A stretch of DNA of 40,722 nt from Geopsychrobacter sp. (GCA_012974425.1 JAAXQE010000265.1:1-40722); one strand, 5' to 3'; shown: positions 1 through 9,040, counted from the stretch's first letter. The notes: a model not told the origin generated them from the letters alone. Translations and numbers: made by a program.

Positions 1-164
1 AAATAGGCCGAAGTAAACCCCCTGTCTGTTTTTTTCAGCGATGTCGAGACAACTCTTTAAAATCGCAGAGAAAAAGGGCATGAAATAAATCTAGGGTTCA
101 TTGCCGGGGAGTTGTTACTTCGAAAAAAAAACCCGGAAACAGCATCTTGCGCCGTCAAAGCCGG

Positions 165-1997
165 TTATTTTTCGGAATGCAGAGCTTGATGAATTTGCCG
201 GGCCAGGCGTTCCGGAAGCCCCGGCAGCGCGCGCAACTCTTCCAGGCTGGCGGCGCGGATCTGCTTCAGGCTGCCAAAATATTTGAGCAGCGCCGTGCGC
301 CGTGCGGGCCCGACACCGGGGATATCTTCGAGACTGGAACGCAAAGTCGCCTTGCTGCGCAGTTTACGGTGATAGGTAATCGCAAAACGATGGGTTTCGT
401 CACGCAGGCGCTCTAACATATAAAGAATTGGTGAGCCGTTGCGCAGACTGATCGGGTTCTTGCGGCCGGGGACGAAAAAGCGCTCTTCACTCTTCTCAAC
501 CGCTTTGCCGCGGACGTTGGCAACGATACGGCTCTTGGCGATACCGGCAATCCCGATCGACGGCCCAAGACCGAATTCAGCGACTACCGCGGCCAGCACC
601 CCCAGTTGGCCCTTGCCGCCGTCAATCAGAATCATCTGCGGCAGGTTGCCTTCACTCTGACCACGCTCCAGGCGACGCCGCAGGACCTCTGTCAGAGAGG
701 CATAGTCGTCTGCGCCCTCGACGGTCTTTATCTTATAGCGTCGATATTCTTTGGGCGCGGCCTCCCCCTCAAGCAACACCGCCATACTGCCGACCGCATG
801 GGCACCCTGAATATTCGAGATATCGAAACATTCGATCCGCCGGGGAAGTTCGGGCAGATAAAATCGTTGGCGGATCTCATCCAGCACCTTGACGCGCGCC
901 TCTTTCTTGCTGCCACGCTGGCGTTTATCGTCTTCGGCATTACGGCAGGCCAGCAGGACCATGCGTCGTTTATCGCCCTGTTTTGGCGTTGCAATCTGGA
1001 CCTTGCTGCCGCGCAGTTCGGACAGCCAGTCGGCGAGTAAGCTGGCATCCTCAAGGGGTTCAGGCAGCAAGATCTGATCGGGAATAATCACGCCACTGCC
1101 GTAATATTGACGCAGAAAATCTGAAATTAATTCATCGATGTCGAGGCGCCATTCAACCGACCAACTCCTCTTGCCCAACAGCTTGCCTTGCCGAACAAAG
1201 AGCAGGGCCACCTCGACCTCACCACCATCCCGCTTAAAACCGAGGATATCCTGATCTCCGCCACCCAGATCGGCCACGGACTGACGCTCAACGCTGCGCT
1301 CAATCGCACGAATCTGATCACGCAGTCGCGCGGCCTCCTCGAAATTCATTGTTGCCGCAGCCTCTGTCATGCGCTGCCCGAGTAACTGCAGCACCTCGGG
1401 ATCACGTCCCGACAGGAGTGCGACCACCCCGCGGACCAGGTGGGCATAATCAGCGACCGTGATCTTGCCATGACAGGGCGCACTGCACTGTCCGATCTGG
1501 TGAAACAGGCAAGGCCGGCCACGCAGGCGACAGCGTTCAATGCGCGAATGACGCAAGGGGAAGATCCGGTAGATCTCTTTGAGGGTCTGACGGATGGCCC
1601 CGGCCGAGGCGTAGGGGCCAAAGTAGAGGGCCCCATCGTTGTGGACCAGACGCACCACCTGCAAGGCCGGAAACTCCTCACGCGGGTCGAGGCGCACCGA
1701 GACATAGGTCTTGTCATCGCGCAGATCGATGTTGTAACGCGGGCGGTGTTGCTTGATCAGGTTATTCTCGAGCAGCAAGGCCTCTTTTTCGGTGTCGGTC
1801 AGAATAACCTCAATCGCCACAACTTTAGCCATCAGCAAGGGGATCTGGGCCCGGCCATCACCGCCGGGGACAAAGTATGTGCGCAGACGGGCACGCAGAT
1901 TCTTGGCCTTGCCGATATAGAGAATCAGACCAGCGCTGTCTTTCATCAAATAGACACCTGGGCCGGTCGGATAGCTGGAGGGATCGAGTTTCTTCAT
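165..1997 (-). CDS. uvrC: UvrABC system protein C (excinuclease subunit C)
   Basis: ORF with GIY-YIG N-terminus (YPTGPGVYLMKDSAGLILYIGKAKNLRARLRTYF), UvrC homology region (RRIECFDISNIQGAHAVGSMAV, ILIDGGKGQLG) and C-terminal HhH (DIPGVGPARRTALLKYFGS). Start taken at MKKLDPSSYP (1997) rather than the listed upstream extension. Confidence 0.95.
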   Translation of the reverse strand: MKKLDPSSYPTGPGVYLMKDSAGLILYIGKAKNLRARLRTYFVPGGDGRAQIPLLMAKVVAIEVILTDTEKEALLLENNLIKQHRPRYNIDLRDDKTYVSVRLDPREEFPALQVVRLVHNDGALYFGPYASAGAIRQTLKEIYRIFPLRHSRIERCRLRGRPCLFHQIGQCSAPCHGKITVADYAHLVRGVVALLSGRDPEVLQLLGQRMTEAAATMNFEEAARLRDQIRAIERSVERQSVADLGGGDQDILGFKRDGGEVEVALLFVRQGKLLGKRSWSVEWRLDIDELISDFLRQYYGSGVIIPDQILLPEPLEDASLLADWLSELRGSKVQIATPKQGDKRRMVLLACRNAEDDKRQRGSKKEARVKVLDEIRQRFYLPELPRRIECFDISNIQGAHAVGSMAVLLEGEAAPKEYRRYKIKTVEGADDYASLTEVLRRRLERGQSEGNLPQMILIDGGKGQLGVLAAVVAEFGLGPSIGIAGIAKSRIVANVRGKAVEKSEERFFVPGRKNPISLRNGSPILYMLERLRDETHRFAITYHRKLRSKATLRSSLEDIPGVGPARRTALLKYFGSLKQIRAASLEELRALPGLPERLARQIHQALHSEK

Positions 1998-2170
1998 GGT
2001 TATGCCAAGATAGTGCAAATTGCTCCAATCGAAAAGCAAAGATCTGTGCCCTCTCTCCCAACCACCTGTTTTTTCTGGATATTGAATATCCGACTGGTAT
2101 AGTGTGAGGCATTCATATTTAATCAACTGTTGCTGGCGGCTGCAAGTGCTGTCAATCGGGAGGTCTGACG

Positions 2171-2698
2171 GTGAATCCGTTATGGAGTAACATTTTCCGC
2201 AAGCCAGGCTACGAGGGCACTCTCGCCTACTTTCTCGGCACAATTCCGACCTTCGCCACCCTCGGGCGGCGCGATCTGGTTTTTCTCGAATCGATCATCC
2301 ATCTACGCAATTACAACCCCGGTGAAACCGTCTTCAGTGAGGGGGATATCGGCTCGGGGATGTATATCATCCGTTCGGGCAGGGTTCGTATCGAAATGAA
2401 AGATGAACAGGGGGTAAGTCAGGTCCAGGCAGATCTGGAGGCGGGTGACTTCTTCGGCGAAATTGCACTGACCACTCCCAGACCGCGGATTGCGACTGCA
2501 ACCGCAACCGAGCAGACCGTTCTGGTTGGTCTGTTTCGCGCTGACCTGCTGGATGCGATCCGTAAACATCCCGCAATGGCCTCGAAGATCCTGCTTGGGC
2601 TGACCCGGGTCCTCAGTGAACGCCTGCAACATGCGGGTTTACGCCTACGCGAGCAGAGTTACGCCCATCTCAAATCGGTCCAAGAGGACCAAGCATGA
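2171..2698 (+). CDS. Cyclic nucleotide-binding domain protein (Crp-like sensor domain, no HTH seen)
   Basis: cNMP-binding fold motifs: YNPGETVFSEGDIGSGMYIIRSGRVRI...LEAGDFFGEIAL. GTG start; stop overlaps the next ATG. Confidence 0.85.
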   Translation: MNPLWSNIFRKPGYEGTLAYFLGTIPTFATLGRRDLVFLESIIHLRNYNPGETVFSEGDIGSGMYIIRSGRVRIEMKDEQGVSQVQADLEAGDFFGEIALTTPRPRIATATATEQTVLVGLFRADLLDAIRKHPAMASKILLGLTRVLSERLQHAGLRLREQSYAHLKSVQEDQA

Positions 2699-3822
2699 CC
2701 GCCTTGCCGCGGCCCACAGGTCGGGCAAAAAATCTGGTGCTGTTTCTCGTTCTAAGTGCCGGAATCGCCACGGGGATCACCATCTTCTCCTCGGCCTCTA
2801 CAGTAGTTGAATGGCTGGAGACCGCGACCAGCGGGCTGTTCCTGCCGATACTCCTCTCGGTGATTATCACTTTTCTACTCGACCCACTCGTCCAACTCTT
2901 TGAACGTCTCCAGATCAGCCGTACTACCAGTATCTTTGCCGTCTATGCGATCCTGCTGATCGTTTGCTTCAGCCTGCTGACGCTGATCGGGCCGCCCAAC
3001 TGGCGAAGTATGCTTGATGCCCTGCGGGCCGATTTTCCACGCTATATCGCACGCATCCTGGAATACCTGAACAATTTACTCGCCAGCGCCCACACTCAAT
3101 TCCCCTATCTCGAAAACTACGACATTTCCGGCAAAGTACGTCAGTGGACGCAAGAGTTTCTCGGCCTGATTCTGCTGGAAACGCCACGTTCGGCGATGCG
3201 GATCGGCAGCCTCTTTCTGCTGGTGCCGCTCTTCTCGTTCTTCTTTCTGCGTGACAGTCGGCGTTTCATGCGCAATCTGATCTCCCTGACACCTAACCGT
3301 TATTTCGAAATGGTCCTCGACATCTACGATCACGTCAGTTGGCAGCTTGCGCATTTTATTCGCGGGCGCATCGTTGAGGCTATGATTATCGGCGTAGTTG
3401 TCTGGCTCGGCCTTTCACTGACCGATATTCGCTACGCCCCCTTGCTTGGTGCTATCGCCGGCGTGACAAACCTTGTCCCCTACATTGGTCCAATCGTCGG
3501 CATGGTTCCCGGTCTGGTCATTGCGTTGGTCGATCTGGGTGTCGGTCCACAATTCTGGTGGATATTGTGCGTCTATCTGCTGATCGCCCAGTTAATCCTG
3601 GATAACTTCATTCTGATCCCTATCCTCATCTCGCGCGTTTCGAATCTGCACCCACTCTGGGTTATCCTGGCCATAGTGATGGGCGGAAAACTCTATGGTG
3701 TCCTCGGCATGATCATTGGGGTACCGATCGCAAGCGTCATCAAAATTTCAGTCATTGAAATTCGCCACTACCGGAGCAGCTTCAATTCGGCACGCGAGAT
3801 CCTGACTAATCAGCGCGAATGA
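2695..3822 (+). CDS. AI-2E family transporter (PerM/YdiK-like permease)
   Basis: Multiple hydrophobic segments; conserved C-terminal pattern (GAIAGVTNLVPYIGPIVGMVPGLVIAL, LDNFILIPILISRVSNLHPLWVILAIVMGGKLYGVLGMIIGVPIASVIKI). ATG overlaps upstream TGA (ATGA). Confidence 0.88.
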   Translation: MTALPRPTGRAKNLVLFLVLSAGIATGITIFSSASTVVEWLETATSGLFLPILLSVIITFLLDPLVQLFERLQISRTTSIFAVYAILLIVCFSLLTLIGPPNWRSMLDALRADFPRYIARILEYLNNLLASAHTQFPYLENYDISGKVRQWTQEFLGLILLETPRSAMRIGSLFLLVPLFSFFFLRDSRRFMRNLISLTPNRYFEMVLDIYDHVSWQLAHFIRGRIVEAMIIGVVVWLGLSLTDIRYAPLLGAIAGVTNLVPYIGPIVGMVPGLVIALVDLGVGPQFWWILCVYLLIAQLILDNFILIPILISRVSNLHPLWVILAIVMGGKLYGVLGMIIGVPIASVIKISVIEIRHYRSSFNSAREILTNQRE

Positions 3823-3990
3823 GTGTGCCAGGGCTTACATCTCTCAGGAAATGCGGGGGCAATTCTCCTGTTACCTGCTCAAAAAAACCTCGACCTTTCA
3901 GGGGTCACCGGTTTTCCATGGAAAAAGTTTCTTGCCTGTGGTTATATTCCTTGGCTAAGCGACAAAACCAAAAGTAACGGAGAGATATCC

Positions 3991-4554
3991 ATGTACAGCT
4001 GTTCAGACCTCAAAAAAGGTATCAAGATTCTGATCGATGGCGAACCACATGTCATCGTTGGCTTCGACTTCACCAAGCCAGGCAAGGGCCAGTCCCTCTA
4101 TAAATGTAAACTGCGCAATATGGTTACGGGTTCACTCTTCGACCGCACCTACCGTTCCGGGGAAAGCTTTGAACCGGCCAGCCTCGTAGAGTCCGATATG
4201 CAATTCCTCTATCAGGACGATAGCGGCTATGTCTTCATGGACCAGAAGAACTATGAGCAGATCGTGCTCACTGAAGATGTCCTGGCCGATGACAAGTATT
4301 TCCTGGTTGACAACATGGAGGTCAAGGTCTTGATGTTTGGTGACCGCGGGATCGGACTGACCCTGCCAATCTTCGTCAACCTGCGTGTGACCGTTTCAGA
4401 TCCATGGGTGAAGGGTGACACCGCGGCAGGCAATAATAAACCTGCAACGGTTGAGACCGGCTACAACCTTCAAGTGCCCTCTTTTGTCGATGAAGGCACC
4501 CTGATTCAGATCGATACCCGTACCGGAGATTATGTTACCCGGGTCAAGGAATAA
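3991..4554 (+). CDS. efp: Translation elongation factor P
   Basis: EF-P sequence (MYSCSDLKKGIKILIDGEPHVIVGFDFTKPGKGQSLYKCKLRNMVTGSLFDRTYRSGE...). Start reset to ATG 3991 after AGAGA-type RBS. Confidence 0.95.
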   Translation: MYSCSDLKKGIKILIDGEPHVIVGFDFTKPGKGQSLYKCKLRNMVTGSLFDRTYRSGESFEPASLVESDMQFLYQDDSGYVFMDQKNYEQIVLTEDVLADDKYFLVDNMEVKVLMFGDRGIGLTLPIFVNLRVTVSDPWVKGDTAAGNNKPATVETGYNLQVPSFVDEGTLIQIDTRTGDYVTRVKE

Positions 4555-4555
4555 G

Positions 4556-5461
4556 ATGGCCCATTTCCTGACGGAAAAGCAGGACAAACTGATGCAAAGA
4601 GCTCGGATCATTCAAAGGATCCGGGCTTTTTTCATTGAATCAGGCTTCCTTGAAGTAGAGACACCACAACGGATTCCAGCAAACGCCCCGGAAACGCACA
4701 TCAGACCCCTGGCCAGCGGCGACTGGCAACTGCAGACATCTCCCGAGCTGGCGATGAAGAGGCTTCTGGCCGCCGGTTATAATAACATCTTTCAGATCAG
4801 CCACTGCTGGCGCGACGCAGAGCGGGGTCGCAAGCATCTCCCCGAATTCACCATGCTCGAATGGTATCGCAGCCACTGTGACTACACACAACTCATGTCC
4901 GATTGCGAGAATCTCTTGCGTTTTCTGTTGCCAGAGACAGAGCTCAACTATCAGGGGCAGAGGATCAATCTGGATCAACCCTTTGAACGTCTGAGCGTAG
5001 CCGAAGCTTTTCACCGCTACACAGACACAGATCCGTTAAGCGCAATTAGAGAAGATCGCTTTGATGAACTGATCGCCTTCAGCATCGAACCCCGACTCGG
5101 ATTGACCCGACCGACCCTCCTCTATGAGTACCCGGCTGAACTTGCCTCGCTGGCCCGCTGCAAACCTGGGCAACCCGAACTAGCTGAGCGCTTCGAGCTA
5201 TATATAGCCGGTCTCGAACTCGCCAACGCATTCTCGGAACTGACAGATCCTAAAGAGCAACGACTGCGTTTCAGCATGGAAATGCTGAAAATCCCCGCAA
5301 ACAACGGCCGACAAACCAATCTCCCGGAACCCTTTCTCAGCGATTTGCACAGAATGCCGCAAGCTGCAGGCATTGCACTGGGTGTCGACCGCCTCGTCAT
5401 GCTTCTGACCAACAGCCATTCAATCGATCAGGTCGTTGCCTTTACTCCTGAAGAGCTATAA
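4556..5461 (+). CDS. epmA: EF-P lysine lysyltransferase EpmA/GenX (LysRS-like, class II)
   Basis: Class II LysRS catalytic core without the N-terminal anticodon-binding domain: FLEVETPQRIPANAPETHI, FQISHCWRDAERGRKHLPEFTMLEWYR, GIALGVDRLVMLL; directly follows efp (1 nt gap). Confidence 0.92.
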   Translation: MAHFLTEKQDKLMQRARIIQRIRAFFIESGFLEVETPQRIPANAPETHIRPLASGDWQLQTSPELAMKRLLAAGYNNIFQISHCWRDAERGRKHLPEFTMLEWYRSHCDYTQLMSDCENLLRFLLPETELNYQGQRINLDQPFERLSVAEAFHRYTDTDPLSAIREDRFDELIAFSIEPRLGLTRPTLLYEYPAELASLARCKPGQPELAERFELYIAGLELANAFSELTDPKEQRLRFSMEMLKIPANNGRQTNLPEPFLSDLHRMPQAAGIALGVDRLVMLLTNSHSIDQVVAFTPEEL

Positions 5462-5656
5462 CAAACTCAAACCCAACCATACCTGGCATGCATTTCCTGC
5501 CCAGCACAAGCCCAATAGGTTACAATTTCCCATTTAGCGAATAACACTATTCTATTTACCCCCTAAACTACCGAAGATACACAACTCCCTGTTTTTCGAA
5601 GCTTACCAGGCAATCTTTTCATCTAGCGAAACTTATAATTTCAGGAAGTTTTTTTG

Positions 5657-5684
5657 TTGACTTGTTTTTATAACAACGTATTAT
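5657..5684 (+). promoter_or_regulatory. Candidate sigma-70-type promoter (TTGACT-16 bp-TATTAT)
   Basis: TTGACT at 5657-5662 and TATTAT at 5679-5684 upstream of the DUF485/symporter pair. Confidence 0.5.
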
Positions 5685-5816
5685 GGCGCGAATCAAAAAG
5701 CACCCTATCGCGCATTTTATCACAGCAGGCTGCCACATTATCTATTATTTTCAACCAGATAGCGCGGCAGTTTTTTTAGCTCATCGTTATTTAGCCCTAA
5801 TGGGCTTATTTTGCCG

Positions 5817-5832
5817 CAACCGTATACGGTTG
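5817..5832. repeat. Perfect 16-bp palindrome CAACCGTATACGGTTG in the leader of the DUF485/symporter pair
   Basis: Self-complementary sequence read directly; 26 bp upstream of the ATG at 5859. Confidence 0.6.
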
Positions 5833-5858
5833 GCTTGTTTCAAGAGAGGAGCTTCACC

Positions 5859-6125
5859 ATGGGACACGGACCCGCAGTAAAACTGGGCAAGGACGATGCG
5901 TCCGCCTACAAGACCAAACTAGGGGTAAGGATGTTTATCGCCTACACCCTGGTCTACGCAACCTTCGTGGCAATCAACGCCACCGCCCCCAAGATGATGC
6001 AATCGATCGTCCTGGGTCAGACCGCCGCTGTCATCTGGGGGTTCGGCCTGATTGGCCTGGCGCTGGTTATGGCCGTCATCTACAACCATTTCTGTACCCG
6101 CGCTGAAGTGCGGATGAACAGCTAA
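5859..6125 (+). CDS. DUF485 domain small membrane protein (symporter-associated)
   Basis: MGHGPAVKLGKDDASAYKTKLGVRMFIAYTLVYATFVAINATAPKMM..., two TM segments; upstream of a sodium:solute symporter as is typical of the YjcH/ActP arrangement. RBS AAGAGAGGAG. Confidence 0.85.
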   Translation: MGHGPAVKLGKDDASAYKTKLGVRMFIAYTLVYATFVAINATAPKMMQSIVLGQTAAVIWGFGLIGLALVMAVIYNHFCTRAEVRMNS

Positions 6126-6138
6126 GGAGGACGTCAAC

Positions 6139-8067
6139 ATGGTTTATACACAATCCCCGCTGGCCATCGGCCTCTTTATCGCATTCGTTTCATTCGTTCT
6201 GGGACTCTCCTTCTATTTGGCGCGCCGCACCAGTTCAGCCGATAGCTACTACGCTGCCGGTGGCAACATCCACTGGTTCACCAACGGCGTTGCGTTCGCC
6301 GGTGACTATCTGTCAGCGGCCTCATTCCTCGGCATTTGCGGCATGATCGCAACCGCTGGTTACGATGGCTGGATGTATTCCATCGGCTATCTTGCCGGCT
6401 GGGTCGTGGCTCTGTTCCTGGTGGCCGAACCGATGAAGCGCCTGGGTAAATATACCTTTACTGACGCCCTCGACTCCAAGTTCAATTCCAAGGCAATTCA
6501 GCTGACGGCGGCTATTTCGACCCTGGTGGTTTCGGTCTTCTACCTGATTCCGCAGATGGTCGGCGCCGGTGTTCTGGTTCAGCCCTTGCTCGGCCTGCCT
6601 CACTGGGTTGGCGTCTGCATCGTCGGCATCGTCGTTACGATCATCGTTGCAACCGCCGGCATGGCCTCTACCACCTATGTGCAGTTCTTCAAAGGCGCAC
6701 TGCTGTTGATCATGTCGACCGTGCTTGTTATCTACGTATTGACCCAGGGGCTCTCAACCTCACCTATGAACAACGGTCAGCCGTATCATGACTTCAAGAC
6801 CCTGCAGGCCGATGCCGCATTGAATGTCAATGAGGCTGGCTACAGCGTTGTTGCCGGCCTCGATTCTGAATTTGGCAAGGCTGGATTCGTCAAGCTGGCC
6901 AAAGACGGCCGTGAGACCATCTGGCAGCTGAACAAAAACGATGAGGGATACCGTCTCGAAGAGACCCTCTTCACGACCAAAATGGCCGATGGCACCAAGA
7001 CCTATAACGGTTCCGCCAAGGAAGACGGCATGTTCTTCCCGGTTGGTCACATCAAAGAGCTCCGCGTCAATGGTCAAGAAGTCGCCACGACTGGCGCTGT
7101 CGGTCCGCTGGCCTACCTTTCGGCGCTCAAGGATTCGACCATTGTTCTCTGGGGCAAGCAGTATATCCAGGAGGGCGCCAACACCATCACCGTCTACTAT
7201 CAAAAGCCGACCCCTGGTGACCGTGTGCTGCGTCCCGGCCTGAAGTTCAAGGTCGACAACGCCACCGGCACCCAGACCTTTAACTTTGTCTCACTGATGC
7301 TGGCTCTGTTCTGCGGTACCGCAGCCTTGCCGCACATCCTGATCCGCTACTACACTGTACCGAGTCAGGCCGCTGCGCGTAAATCGACTATCGTCGCTAT
7401 CGCAGCCATCGGCTTCTTCTATGTTCTGACCCTGTTCATGGGCATGGGCGCTATGACCAACGGCGTCATCAACCTGACCGATAACAACATGAGCGCGCCA
7501 CTGCTGGCACTCTCCTTTGGGGTTGTGCTCTTTTCGATCATCTCATCCCTGGCCTTCGCTACGGTTCTAGGCACGGTTTCGGGCCTGATCGTGGCCGCCT
7601 CGGGTGCGGTTGCGCACGACCTGATGGACAACTTCCTCGGCATGCGGATGTCTGACAAAGGTAAGGTCCGGGCGGGTAAGATATCGGCTGTTGTGGTTGG
7701 CTGTATCGCCATCTATCTGGGAATCATATTCGAAGGGATGAACGTCTCCTTCCTGGTCGGCTGGGCCTTCGCCGTTGCCGCCTCAGCCAACCTGCCTGCG
7801 ATCCTGATGCTGCTCTTCTGGAAGAGAACCACCGCCAAAGGGATTGCGGCCTCGATCACCGTTGGTCTCGTATCTTCCCTCGGCCTGATTCTGATCTCGC
7901 CTGACATGTGGGTCCGTTACGGTTACTTGCCGACCGATGCACCGGTCAGCTTCAATAGCCCGGCCCTGATTTCGATTCCACTTTCCTTTTTAGCTCTGGT
8001 CGTGGTATCGATAATGACTCAAAAAGATGTGGTTATTAGCACCGCTACCGAAACGGCTGGCGCTTAA
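6139..8067 (+). CDS. Sodium:solute symporter family protein (ActP/acetate-type cation symporter)
   Basis: SSS family features: YYAAGGNIHWFTNGVAFAGDYLSAASFLGICGMIATAGYDGWMYSIGYLAGW, YLIPQMVGAGVLVQPLLGLP, GTAALPHILIRYYTVPS; preceded by AAGGAGG RBS. Confidence 0.92.
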   Translation: MVYTQSPLAIGLFIAFVSFVLGLSFYLARRTSSADSYYAAGGNIHWFTNGVAFAGDYLSAASFLGICGMIATAGYDGWMYSIGYLAGWVVALFLVAEPMKRLGKYTFTDALDSKFNSKAIQLTAAISTLVVSVFYLIPQMVGAGVLVQPLLGLPHWVGVCIVGIVVTIIVATAGMASTTYVQFFKGALLLIMSTVLVIYVLTQGLSTSPMNNGQPYHDFKTLQADAALNVNEAGYSVVAGLDSEFGKAGFVKLAKDGRETIWQLNKNDEGYRLEETLFTTKMADGTKTYNGSAKEDGMFFPVGHIKELRVNGQEVATTGAVGPLAYLSALKDSTIVLWGKQYIQEGANTITVYYQKPTPGDRVLRPGLKFKVDNATGTQTFNFVSLMLALFCGTAALPHILIRYYTVPSQAAARKSTIVAIAAIGFFYVLTLFMGMGAMTNGVINLTDNNMSAPLLALSFGVVLFSIISSLAFATVLGTVSGLIVAASGAVAHDLMDNFLGMRMSDKGKVRAGKISAVVVGCIAIYLGIIFEGMNVSFLVGWAFAVAASANLPAILMLLFWKRTTAKGIAASITVGLVSSLGLILISPDMWVRYGYLPTDAPVSFNSPALISIPLSFLALVVVSIMTQKDVVISTATETAGA

Positions 8068-8074
8068 TATCAAA

Positions 8075-8111
8075 AACTGCGTCGGGTTGCCACTGGCGAT
8101 CCGACGCAGTT
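8075..8111. repeat. 11-bp perfect inverted repeat (AACTGCGTCGG ... CCGACGCAGTT), 15-nt loop
   Basis: Read directly; immediately downstream of the symporter stop, no following T-tract. Confidence 0.6.
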
Positions 8112-8129
8112 AACTTAAGTAGATTGACC

Positions 8130-8163
8130 GGGCTTTTTCTCGAAAAGAGAAAAGCCCTTTTTT
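8130..8163 (+). terminator. Rho-independent terminator
   Basis: GGGCTTTTTCTCGAAAAGAGAAAAGCCC followed by TTTTTT, downstream of the symporter. Confidence 0.8.
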
Positions 8164-8197
8164 ATCTCTTTTTTGCTCATAAATACAAGGTCTCGCA

Positions 8198-8809
8198 ATG
8201 AAACGTTTTCGTTTTACATTCCTCGCTATCTGCATGCTCTTGACCTGGCTCGGCATTTACGACCTGGTCCTGCAACTACGCAACCCCGAGCCCCTGCGGG
8301 TCGAACTGAGGGAACTTTCAAGCGCTCAGCCACAGCAGGAATGGCTCAGTATCAGTGGTGGACATCTCGATCTACTGAAAGGGATCAATATGAGCGGAAC
8401 AATCGAAATCGATTCCTTTCTGATCCCTTTTGTTGAGGATCGCAGTGTCGAGAATCCACGCCTATGGATCGAGACCAGAGAGCCTGCCATTATCAACCTG
8501 CTCACCACCTACTACTTTAAACTGGATAATGAACAAAAGCGCGCGACCTACCTGAAGGAGCATCAGGACGAGTTTTTCCCCGCGACTACGGTCACCGGGA
8601 TGACAGCCGATAATATGATTGCTGATTCGAATCGGGACAAGCTACTCGAGCTGCTGACATCAGTGGGGATTGAAACTGGCGAGGACATTCTATTTATCAG
8701 CGAAGGTAAAGAACCTAACCGCTACCGCGGTCCAGGATTTTTATTGCTCTCAATTATAGGTATCATCAGATTTATCTTATGGAGCAAGAAACCCAGCAAG
8801 CAAAACTAG
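8198..8809 (+). CDS. Hypothetical membrane-anchored protein (N- and C-terminal hydrophobic segments)
   Basis: 203-aa ORF; N-terminal hydrophobic stretch FTFLAICMLLTWLGIYDLVL and C-terminal FLLLSIIGIIRFILW; flanked by terminators. Confidence 0.7.
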   Translation: MKRFRFTFLAICMLLTWLGIYDLVLQLRNPEPLRVELRELSSAQPQQEWLSISGGHLDLLKGINMSGTIEIDSFLIPFVEDRSVENPRLWIETREPAIINLLTTYYFKLDNEQKRATYLKEHQDEFFPATTVTGMTADNMIADSNRDKLLELLTSVGIETGEDILFISEGKEPNRYRGPGFLLLSIIGIIRFILWSKKPSKQN

Positions 8810-8840
8810 TCTGAAAAACTAACATTCTGAACGAAAACAT

Positions 8841-8871
8841 ATAAAGGCCGGGCTAATCGCCCGGCCTTTAT
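8841..8871. terminator. Bidirectional rho-independent terminator
   Basis: ATAAAGGCCGGGC-TAATC-GCCCGGCCTTTAT between convergent ORFs. Confidence 0.85.
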
Positions 8872-8884
8872 ATCTATGTAGTAT

Positions 8885-9040
8885 TCAGCCCAAATAAAGG
8901 TTCTGATTGCGTGCTCGGTTGGCTAGAATCGTCGGATCGACAACTTCGCCACAGGCGCAGCATCTCCAAGCATCGAATGCCCGCACAAAGTCATAATACT
9001 TTTCGGAGTACATTCTGCTTTTGCACTTAGGACATTTCAT
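8885..9040 (-). CDS. Small zinc-ribbon-like protein
   Basis: 51 aa MKCPKCKSRMYSEKYYDFVRAFDAWRCCACGEVVDPTILANRARNQNLYLG with CxxC...CCxC; strong AAGGAGG RBS before the ATG at 9040. Confidence 0.75.
   Translation of the reverse strand: MKCPKCKSRMYSEKYYDFVRAFDAWRCCACGEVVDPTILANRARNQNLYLG

Noticed and set aside
1998-2243. N-terminal extension of the uvrC ORF
   Set aside because: No UvrC similarity before MKKLDPSSYPTGPGVYLMKD; the extension overlaps the divergent cNMP-binding gene start.
5484-5500. Possible sigma-54 promoter (TGGCATGCATTTCCTGC)
   Set aside because: GG-to-GC spacing is too long by 2 nt for a -24/-12 element.
5531-5630. Imperfect direct repeat CATYTAGCGAA at 5531 and 5620
   Set aside because: Only two short copies in AT-rich sequence; too weak to call a regulatory site without comparative data.
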